Position numbers and translations under genes: made by a program
Notes under the pieces: generated by a model
Databases searched by the model: none
What the model saw: only the letters and a program-made list of their open reading frames with translations
What the model was told of the DNA's origin: nothing
Assembly: GCA_947461125.1 (NCBI GenBank)
Contig: CANHHX010000014.1
Span: 1 to 41,830, forward strand
Direction of reading: 5' to 3'
Length of the DNA: 41,830 nucleotides
DNA from: Bacteroidota bacterium
GTDB taxonomy: Bacteria > Bacteroidota > Bacteroidia > Chitinophagales > Chitinophagaceae
In this document: one piece after another, positions 34,544-39,940 of the stretch
Position numbering within the stretch: position 1 is the first letter of the stretch
Layout: each line of letters begins with the position of its first letter

Positions 34544-35101
34544 TTATTTTCCAACCACCACTTTTGCAAAGCGGATAATTTTATCATTTAAATAGTAACC
34601 TTTTGTTACATCATCAATTACTTTTCCTTTTAGGTCCTCGGTTGGTGCAGGAATTTCAGTAATGGCTTCATGCTTTTCTACATCAAAATCTTGATGGATA
34701 CTCTCCATCACTTTAACACCTTTCGATTGCATCGTTGAACGCAATTTATTAAAAACAAGTTGAATGCCTTCTTTTTGAACAGCGATATCATCTGAGCTTT
34801 GCAATTGCTTTTCGGCACGGTCACAATCATCCAATAAATCAAGCATTGAAACAATGACGTCTTTTCCAGCTGTTTGAATAAGCTCTAAACGCTCCTTAGA
34901 TGTTCTTCTTCTATAATTGTCAAACTCTGCCATTAAACGCAGGTATTTATCCTTTTGCTCCTGCAATTCGGCTTCAAGCTTGGTAATCGGATCTTCATCT
35001 GCTACTGGCTCGTTTAAATGCTCTGTTCCTGGCACATTTTCGTCGGTATTGAGCTCATTTTCAATATTTTGCTCCATTTCGTTTGGTATAGACTCTTCCA
35101 T
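34544..35101 (-). CDS. grpE: Nucleotide exchange factor GrpE
   Basis: GrpE releases ADP from DnaK. The 185-residue protein has a long acidic N-terminus, a coiled-coil segment (DPITKLEAELQEQKDKYLRLMAEFDNYRRRTSKERLEL) and the C-terminal beta domain with HEAITEIPAPTEDLKGKVIDDVTKGYYLNDKIIRFAKVVVGK. All are typical. It heads grpE-dnaJ. The 100-base gap to the divergent methyltransferase holds a perfect inverted repeat (35134-35148) that could be a heat-shock operator. No CIRCE sequence (the HrcA site) is present. Confidence 0.97.
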   Translation of the reverse strand: MEESIPNEMEQNIENELNTDENVPGTEHLNEPVADEDPITKLEAELQEQKDKYLRLMAEFDNYRRRTSKERLELIQTAGKDVIVSMLDLLDDCDRAEKQLQSSDDIAVQKEGIQLVFNKLRSTMQSKGVKVMESIHQDFDVEKHEAITEIPAPTEDLKGKVIDDVTKGYYLNDKIIRFAKVVVGK

Positions 35102-35133
35102 AAGGATTGCTTATTGTTTTACCCTTTTGACAT

Positions 35134-35148
35134 GGCAAAAATTTTGCC
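35134..35148. promoter_or_regulatory. Inverted repeat in the grpE / RlmI-like divergent promoter region
   Basis: GGCAAAA-A-TTTTGCC is a perfect 7+1+7 inverted repeat 33 bases upstream of the grpE ATG. It is the only candidate operator in this gap. It does not match CIRCE, and which regulator would bind it is unknown. Confidence 0.4.
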
Positions 35149-35188
35149 GTTGCAAAGAAAAGGGAAAAATTGGCAGATTAATCCACCT

Positions 35189-35196
35189 TATCTTCG
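35189..35196 (+). promoter_or_regulatory. Near-leaderless promoter box of the RlmI-like gene
   Basis: TATCTTCG lies 5 bases before the ATG at 35202, within the block CCTTATCTTCGC that also precedes trpS at the same distance. A TTG at 35170-35172 is 16 bases upstream of the box, close to the usual -33 spacing. It would make a transcript with almost no leader. Confidence 0.5.
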
Positions 35197-35201
35197 CAGA
35201 C

Positions 35202-36377
35202 ATGACAAAGTTGTTTCTAAAAAAGAAGATTGCAGGGCGTATCGCAAATGGTCACCCCTGGGTATTTGGCAATGAAGTAGACAAAATTGACGGCCCTATT
35301 GAGCCAGCTGCCACAGTAGATGTACATTATGCCGATGGTAAATTTGCCGGCAGAGGTTATATAAACCCAAAATCCCAGATTTTAGTTCGCTTACTCACTA
35401 GAAAGCCAGAAACTATCGATGCGGCCTTTTTTCACCGCCGTATTGCAGAAGCCTGGGCTTACCGTCAAAAAATTGGCTACACCGAAAACTGCCGTTTGGT
35501 TTTTGGAGAAGCAGATCAAATGCCTGCCCTTATCATTGATAAGTTTAACGACTATTTTGTTTTGCAAACCTTGTCATTAGGCATGGACCATTGGAAGCCT
35601 GCCATTGTTGATGCACTCAATACCATTTTTACACCCAAAGGGATCTACGAAAGGAACGATGTGCCGGTAAGAGAACTAGAAGGCCTCTCTCAAATTAAAG
35701 GTTTTTTATCGGAGCCATTTGATACAAATATTATCATCAACGAAAATGGATTACGCTTTCATGTTGACATAGAAAATGGTCAAAAAACGGGGTACTTTTT
35801 AGACCAACAAGACAACCGAAAAGCCATTCAACATATTGTAAAAGGCGCCGAAGTTTTAGGTGCGTTTACCTACACTGGAACATTTGAAATTCATGCGGCG
35901 CACTATGGTGCTAAATCTGTGTTGGGTTTAGACATTTCAGAAAACGCAGTAGCGCAAGCCAATAAAAATGCGGCACTAAATGGCCTCGCTGATATCTGTA
36001 AATTTGAAGCGATGAACGCCTTTGATGTGCTCAAACAATGGGGTAAAGATGGCAGACAATACGACGTTGTAATGCTTGACCCGCCTGCGTTTACAAAGAG
36101 TAGAGAAAGTATTCAAAAAGCCATTACCGGATATAAAGAAATTAATTTGCGTGGGATGAAGTTAATTAGAAACGGCGGTTTTTTAGTGACATCTAGTTGC
36201 ACCAATCTCGTACAACCTGAACTCTTTTTGCAAACCATTGAAATGGCAGCAAAAGATGCGCGCAAAAAAATTAGGCAAGTAACGTTTCAAGCACAGGCTT
36301 CTGATCATCCCATTATTTGGGGAATGGAAAACACCAATTATTTGAAGTTTTTGATTGTTGAAGTAACGGATAAATAA
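35202..36377 (+). CDS. RlmI-like class I SAM-dependent rRNA cytosine methyltransferase
   Basis: The 391-residue protein starts at 35202 (MTKLFLKKKIAGRIANGHPW), with an N-terminal PUA domain (GHPWVFGNEVDKIDG...FAGRGYINPKSQILVRLLT). A central EEHE-like linker with ENGQKTGYFLDQQDNRKAI and a Rossmann methyltransferase domain follow (GAFTYTGTFEIHAAHYGAKSVLGLDIS, MLDPPAFTKSRES, TSSCTNLV with the conserved Cys). This is the RlmI architecture, which methylates C1962 of 23S rRNA at C5. The exact target cannot be proven here. The upstream open frame overlaps grpE antisense and is not coding. Confidence 0.92.
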   Translation: MTKLFLKKKIAGRIANGHPWVFGNEVDKIDGPIEPAATVDVHYADGKFAGRGYINPKSQILVRLLTRKPETIDAAFFHRRIAEAWAYRQKIGYTENCRLVFGEADQMPALIIDKFNDYFVLQTLSLGMDHWKPAIVDALNTIFTPKGIYERNDVPVRELEGLSQIKGFLSEPFDTNIIINENGLRFHVDIENGQKTGYFLDQQDNRKAIQHIVKGAEVLGAFTYTGTFEIHAAHYGAKSVLGLDISENAVAQANKNAALNGLADICKFEAMNAFDVLKQWGKDGRQYDVVMLDPPAFTKSRESIQKAITGYKEINLRGMKLIRNGGFLVTSSCTNLVQPELFLQTIEMAAKDARKKIRQVTFQAQASDHPIIWGMENTNYLKFLIVEVTDK

Positions 36378-36390
36378 GTAAGGAAATAAA

Positions 36391-36750
36391 TTACTTACTC
36401 ACTTGGAATTTACCAGACTCAATGAGTCTACCTGCTTGGTCACGGAGTTGAAAAACATACAAGCCACGGGTGTAATGATCGTCTAAAATAAAGCTTACTT
36501 TTTTATTGGATAACCGCTGTTCGCTCATTTTTTTCCCATAAAAACTATAAATAGCAATCACACTGGTTGACTCCACTGATTGATCAAATTCAAAATTGAT
36601 AACTGTGGTAGCGGGGTTGGGATAAAAACGTAAAACTTTGGTCGTGGCAGGTGCACCCAAAAAGGTATCGTAAAAACCATTACCACCGGTTACAAAACCG
36701 GTAGTAATGGTATATAAAATAACGATGATTAGTAAGTTCCTTTTGGTCAT
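36391..36750 (-). CDS. Mini type IX-secreted protein consisting almost only of a type A sorting domain
   Basis: The 119-residue protein has an N-terminal hydrophobic signal segment (MTKRNLLIIVILYTITTGF). About 15 residues of linker follow, and then straight into the type A type IX sorting domain: VLRFYPNPATTVINFEFDQ, VIAIYSFYGKKMSEQ, LDDHYTRGLYVFQLRDQAGRLIESGKFQVSK. If processed, almost nothing would be left as cargo. The family is clear but the function is not. A -7 box (TATCTTTG) precedes it, and a long hairpin lies in the region coding for the signal/linker. The last bases are 13 from the convergent methyltransferase stop. Confidence 0.88.
   Translation of the reverse strand: MTKRNLLIIVILYTITTGFVTGGNGFYDTFLGAPATTKVLRFYPNPATTVINFEFDQSVESTSVIAIYSFYGKKMSEQRLSNKKVSFILDDHYTRGLYVFQLRDQAGRLIESGKFQVSK
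36677..36710 (-). repeat. Strong inverted repeat inside the mini type IX gene
   Basis: CCATTAC (36677-36683) pairs with GTAATGG (36704-36710), and ACCGGTT (36685-36691) with AACCGGT (36696-36702). One mismatch separates the two stem parts and the loop is 4 bases. The hairpin lies within codons 14-25 of the gene, at the end of the signal segment. There is no T-run, so it is not a standard terminator and may be an mRNA structure that limits translation. Confidence 0.6.
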
Positions 36751-36769
36751 TGATAGTGCCTAATTAGAA

Positions 36770-36777
36770 CAAAGATA
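36770..36777 (-). promoter_or_regulatory. -7 box of the mini type IX gene
   Basis: On the minus strand the site reads TATCTTTG, an exact TAnnTTTG match. It gives a leader of roughly 15 bases before the ATG at 36750. No clear TTG -33 element is present. Confidence 0.5.
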
Positions 36778-36780
36778 CGT

Positions 36781-36802
36781 AAAACTAGATTAAGCTAGTT
36801 TT
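36781..36802 (-). terminator. Possible weak terminator at the end of the peroxiredoxin gene
   Basis: AAAACTAG (36781-36788) and CTAGTTTT (36795-36802) form a perfect 8-bp stem with a 6-base loop spanning the peroxiredoxin stop. The T-run on the minus strand is only 4 bases and runs straight into the next promoter box, so termination is uncertain. Confidence 0.35.
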
Positions 36803-37263
36803 GCTAGGGTTTCCTGAATCGCAGCAAAGTTTGGTAAATCACCTGGGGTAGGACAAACTTCGGCGTATTGAATAACACCTTCTTTATCAATTACAAAAGC
36901 AGCACGCTTGCTTACACCTTGCATCTCAAATGCAGGGAATACATCATATAAAACACCAAATGCCTTTGCAGCATCTTTGTTAAAATCACTCAATAATGGG
37001 AAATTTAGGTTTTGTTCTTCTTTAAACTTACCTAGTGCAAATAAAGAATCTACCGAAACACCAAATACTGTTGCAGAAGTATTATTGTACACTGCAATAT
37101 TGTCTCTAATAGAACAAAGCTCAGTGGTACAAACGCCAGTGAAAGCAAGAGGGAAAAACAATAGAACTACGTTTTTGCCTTTTTGATCTGCTAAATGAAC
37201 CTGATTCTTATCGGTGTCAAATAAACTAAAATTAGGTGCTGGGGTGCCTGTTGTTAAACTCAT
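36790..37263 (-). CDS. Peroxiredoxin (AhpC/TSA superfamily)
   Basis: The 157-residue enzyme reduces hydroperoxides through a cysteine. Starting at 37263 (MSLTTGTPAPNFSLFDTDKN) it has the peroxidatic motif FPLAFTGVCTTELC with C45. A nearby C50 and a late C137 (AEVCPTPGDLPN) are candidate resolving cysteines. The conserved Arg is in SKRAAFVIDKEG. It is closest to AhpE/Bcp-like single-domain peroxiredoxins. A start 24 bases upstream at a TTG would add residues not expected for the family. It lies 41 bases after the DUF4296 gene and may be read with it. Confidence 0.92.
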   Translation of the reverse strand: MSLTTGTPAPNFSLFDTDKNQVHLADQKGKNVVLLFFPLAFTGVCTTELCSIRDNIAVYNNTSATVFGVSVDSLFALGKFKEEQNLNFPLLSDFNKDAAKAFGVLYDVFPAFEMQGVSKRAAFVIDKEGVIQYAEVCPTPGDLPNFAAIQETLAKLA

Positions 37264-37304
37264 ATGTTTTGTTTTTAATGGTAACAAGTGAAAATAAATA
37301 TTGT

Positions 37305-37655
37305 TTATTTTTTTAAGGTTTTTAGTTTTTGTTTGTTTGCGTAGGATTCTAATGAGTCTACAAGTTCTTTATACGCCACAGGATGCGCTTCATAAAAATG
37401 ATAGCTATCAAAAAACTGTTTTTTAGAGATCTTATGAACTGCAAATACCTGCTCATACAAAGGGATGTCTTCTTTTACTTTTAATAGGAGTGTATCCCCT
37501 ATTAGTTTTCGCGCATACCATTCATCTGCCTTAAGCATATCAAACATAACCACCTTCATGGTGTTAACGGGTAAGACATTTTTAGGCGTCCGTCCGTTAC
37601 ACGCTATCAAGATCAGCAGCGCAAATAACACTTGATATATTAGTCGCTGATTCAT
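37305..37655 (-). CDS. DUF4296 domain lipoprotein
   Basis: The 116-residue protein begins with a signal sequence and lipobox (ALLILIAC, lipidated C19). It then has the helical DUF4296 region: VNTMKVVMFDMLKADEWYA, YEQVFAVHKISKKQFFDSYHFYEAHPVAYKELVDSL. The family is restricted to Bacteroidota, and its role is not known to me. Its ATG overlaps the porD stop by 4 bases (37652-37655), so it is translationally coupled to a type IX secretion-associated gene. That hints at an envelope role but does not prove one. Confidence 0.85.
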   Translation of the reverse strand: MNQRLIYQVLFALLILIACNGRTPKNVLPVNTMKVVMFDMLKADEWYARKLIGDTLLLKVKEDIPLYEQVFAVHKISKKQFFDSYHFYEAHPVAYKELVDSLESYANKQKLKTLKK

Positions 37656-38575
37656 TGAAGTGCTTCTTTATATTTTGGGGCGTTTGTAGGATCAAGGAAC
37701 GATAATAATTCGGTGGCTTTTACTCGATCGGCTGTTTTTGCCTTTTTAAAAATACCGGATAACTCTGGATATTTACTTTGCATAAAAAACTGCTGAATCA
37801 TACTGTTTTGATTGTCCTGGACAAAAGTTTGAAGTTGTATAAGCGAAGCAAGTATAGAACTCTGTGCAAGTGCTTCGTTATCCAATAAATGATCCAATCC
37901 GTTTCTATAATAGCCATAAATAACATCGTGTATGCTATTATTACGTGCATTGGTTAGATTTTCTGCCAACCAAAAACGGTTGCGAAGTCCATCAAACATT
38001 TTCCAACCTTGAATCCCTTTGCCTTCCGGTGCATTATTCACAATATTTAGTGCTTTTCGAAAATAAGGCTCGCCACCTTTTAACGCAAAGGAATCATAAT
38101 CTAAACCAATAATCATATAGGCATAGTAGGCTAAAATAGCGGGCAAATTAGCTGCACCGGCGTCAGTCCCTTGCACCCTTGCTTCATTGAATTCAAGTGG
38201 CTGAAATTCTTGGTATTTAAATGTTACATCAGGGTCCTGAAAATTAACCATACTAGCTTTATAGGTTGCTCCGTATACGGGTCTAGCTGCTTGGATACTC
38301 AACGTCGCTTTATAAACATTTGCTTCCACAATGGATTCGATATTGACAATAAAACTACATTCAATTTTCTCATGAGGTCTGTATATATCGGGGGTCCACT
38401 TTCTATTGTTGAGCAGGTTTGTAAGCTGTGTTTGAAGCGTTACAAATATTCTTTTATCAATGGTAGTAGCTACCCTATTCGACAATACGGTCACCCTTGC
38501 TTGCAATTCCTGGGCTTTAACACCCGAAAAAACAACCACCAATAATAAGGTAAGTAAAGTATGGGCAAACTTCAT
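37652..38575 (-). CDS. porD: PorD family type IX secretion-associated protein (DUF4835)
   Basis: The 307-residue protein has a signal peptide ending GVKAQ, and begins ELQARVTVLSNRV with FVTLQTQLTNLLNNRKWTPD. The central region AAILAYYAYMIIGLDYDSFALKGGEPYFRKALNIVNNAPEGKGIQGWK is typical of DUF4835, named PorD from Porphyromonas type IX secretion work. It is periplasmic or outer-membrane associated. It is followed by the overlapping DUF4296 lipoprotein gene and preceded by a perfect terminator hairpin, so it starts a new transcription unit. Confidence 0.88.
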   Translation of the reverse strand: MKFAHTLLTLLLVVVFSGVKAQELQARVTVLSNRVATTIDKRIFVTLQTQLTNLLNNRKWTPDIYRPHEKIECSFIVNIESIVEANVYKATLSIQAARPVYGATYKASMVNFQDPDVTFKYQEFQPLEFNEARVQGTDAGAANLPAILAYYAYMIIGLDYDSFALKGGEPYFRKALNIVNNAPEGKGIQGWKMFDGLRNRFWLAENLTNARNNSIHDVIYGYYRNGLDHLLDNEALAQSSILASLIQLQTFVQDNQNSMIQQFFMQSKYPELSGIFKKAKTADRVKATELLSFLDPTNAPKYKEALQ

Positions 38576-38607
38576 AGTAGGTCAAATAGGATACTCTAAA
38601 TTAACAA

Positions 38608-38635
38608 AAAAAGACAGTTAAAAAACTGTCTTTTT
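38608..38635 (-). terminator. Strong terminator between the omega gene and porD
   Basis: AAAAAGACAGTT (38608-38619) and AACTGTCTTTTT (38624-38635) form a perfect 12-bp stem with an AAAA loop. On the minus strand the hairpin follows the omega stop at 38657 and ends in a T-rich tract. The symmetry would also stop plus-strand transcription. Confidence 0.8.
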
Positions 38636-38656
38636 GTATAGCATAGGATGTTTGAA

Positions 38657-39001
38657 TTAACGGAATAAATCGTTCTCTTCATTTTTTCTGTAATACACTT
38701 TGCCTTCCATGAATTCTTGGGTTGCTAAAATAGCAGGGTTAGGCATTTTTTCGTAAGCTCTAGAGATTTCGATTTGCTCTTTGTTTTCATGAATTTCTTC
38801 TAAGCTATCGGTATGACTTGCAAACTCTTCCAATTTGTTGTGCAATTCTTCTCTGATAGATACATTGATTTGATTGGCTCTACGTGCAACAATAGCGATT
38901 GACTCGTATAAATTACCCGTTTTTGCTTTGATATCTATTAGGCTTTTAGTTTCAACAACGCTTGGTGTGTTGGCACTTAATTGTCTTCTTAGCTTACTCA
39001 T
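38657..39001 (-). CDS. rpoZ: Omega-like RNA polymerase subunit (Bacteroidota Rpb6/RpoZ type)
   Basis: The 114-residue protein contains TKSLIDIKAKTGNLYESIAIVARRANQINVSIREELHNKLEEF. This matches the omega/Rpb6 fold core, in which the conserved NLYESIAIVARRANQI helix packs on the beta' C-terminus. The acidic extension and the C-terminal YRKNEENDLFR are typical of the longer Bacteroidota version. Its ATG overlaps the bamD stop (38998-39001). A strong terminator follows. The gene is distant in sequence from E. coli rpoZ, but the identification by family is good. Confidence 0.87.
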   Translation of the reverse strand: MSKLRRQLSANTPSVVETKSLIDIKAKTGNLYESIAIVARRANQINVSIREELHNKLEEFASHTDSLEEIHENKEQIEISRAYEKMPNPAILATQEFMEGKVYYRKNEENDLFR

Positions 39002-39795
39002 TTTTTTGTATTGTTTAAATAATTTGAAGATGCTGTTTTGTATTTATTTACATCAGCCACATACTTACTTGTATTGTAGCGTTCTAAAAAATCATCGGCT
39101 TCTACGATCACTTTTGCATAACGCTCTTGTTGTTTTTCCTCGTAACTCATTTCGGCATATTTATAATAAGATACCACTACTTGGTATTTATATAAATCGG
39201 CTCTTTTCGAGTCTGGAAAATTATCAGACACATTACCAAAAGCTACTGCTGCTGCTTTAAAATAACCTAGGTTTAAATAAAGTTGCGCTGCTTTAAACTC
39301 TTTATCTTCTAATTTCTCTCTGCACTGATCAATAATTTCTGTTGCATCCAACACTCTTTTAGAGCCTGGATGGCCATTGATAAATACCTGCATTAACTGC
39401 ATGGTTTTATTGGTACTGGTTTGATCTAAATCTACCTTTGGTGATTCTTTAAAGAACGAATATGCACGCATGTATTCTATTTCTTCCAACTTGTTTGAAC
39501 TCGGAAAGTTTTCCAAAAAATTCTTGAACAAGTTTTCGGCGTTCGAGTAATCTTTTTGATAATAATAAGAGTACGCGAATTTATAATACATGTCTTCGTA
39601 ACGAGGGGTACCTTTCATCACCTGAAAAATATCTTCGTACAAAACCTGCGCTTTGCTGTAATCTTTTTTAGCGTAAAACTGTTCCGCCATCTTATACTTA
39701 TACTCGACGTCTTTGCTCTTTAAGATTTTAGAAAACTTTGAGGAGCAGGAAACCAGCACAAAAGCAGCCAAAAAAACAATTACAATTCTATTCAT
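38998..39795 (-). CDS. bamD: Outer-membrane assembly lipoprotein BamD
   Basis: BamD is the essential TPR lipoprotein of the beta-barrel assembly machine. From the ATG at 39795 the protein has 265 residues: a signal sequence with lipobox LVSC (C17), then TPR repeats (YKYKMAEQFYAKKDYSKAQVLYEDIF, YYKFAYSYYYQKDYSNAENLFKNFLENFP). The Bam-type ..AAQLYLNLGYFKAAAVAFGNV..FPDSKRADLYKYQVV follows. An upstream TTG could add four residues but is unlikely. It forms an overlapping pair with the omega gene. A -7 box sits just upstream, with a very short leader. Confidence 0.93.
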   Translation of the reverse strand: MNRIVIVFLAAFVLVSCSSKFSKILKSKDVEYKYKMAEQFYAKKDYSKAQVLYEDIFQVMKGTPRYEDMYYKFAYSYYYQKDYSNAENLFKNFLENFPSSNKLEEIEYMRAYSFFKESPKVDLDQTSTNKTMQLMQVFINGHPGSKRVLDATEIIDQCREKLEDKEFKAAQLYLNLGYFKAAAVAFGNVSDNFPDSKRADLYKYQVVVSYYKYAEMSYEEKQQERYAKVIVEADDFLERYNTSKYVADVNKYKTASSNYLNNTKK

Positions 39796-39804
39796 ACAGG
39801 TTGG

Positions 39805-39828
39805 CAAAATTAGTTAATTGTTAGCAAA
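39805..39828 (-). promoter_or_regulatory. Candidate bamD-rpoZ promoter
   Basis: On the minus strand TTTG (39828-39825), a 12-base spacer and TAATTTTG (39812-39805) are seen. The box matches TAnnTTTG and lies 9 bases before the bamD ATG, implying a very short leader. The spacer length equals that at ccmC and queA. Confidence 0.45.
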
Positions 39829-39877
39829 TTAGAAATTTGATTTCTGATATTGACTATCAACTAGTTAAGAAAAATAT

Positions 39878-39913
39878 AAAAAGCTGCCTAACCGGGTGGT
39901 TAGACAGCTTTTT
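39878..39913 (-). terminator. Terminator of rpsA
   Basis: AAAAAGCTG (39878-39886) pairs with CAGCTTTTT (39905-39913) and CTAACC (39888-39893) with GGTTAG (39898-39903). There is one mismatch and a GGGT loop. It lies 28 bases after the rpsA stop, with T-rich sequence beyond it on the minus strand. Confidence 0.88.
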
Positions 39914-39940
39914 GACCTATTCCTAATGAAAGGGGACTAA

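Noticed and set aside
34917-35201. A 95-residue N-terminal extension of the RlmI-like protein
   Set aside because: It is the antisense of grpE, rich in Ser and Cys with no family match. The PUA domain starts right at the ATG at 35202.
36377-36405. AGTAAG...CTTACT repeat between the methyltransferase and mini type IX gene as a shared terminator
   Set aside because: Only 6 bp of A/T-rich stem and no T-run in either direction.
37264-37304. AAATAAA...TTTATTT hairpin between DUF4296 and peroxiredoxin as a terminator
   Set aside because: The stem is composed only of A/T pairs and is likely chance in an AT-rich gap.
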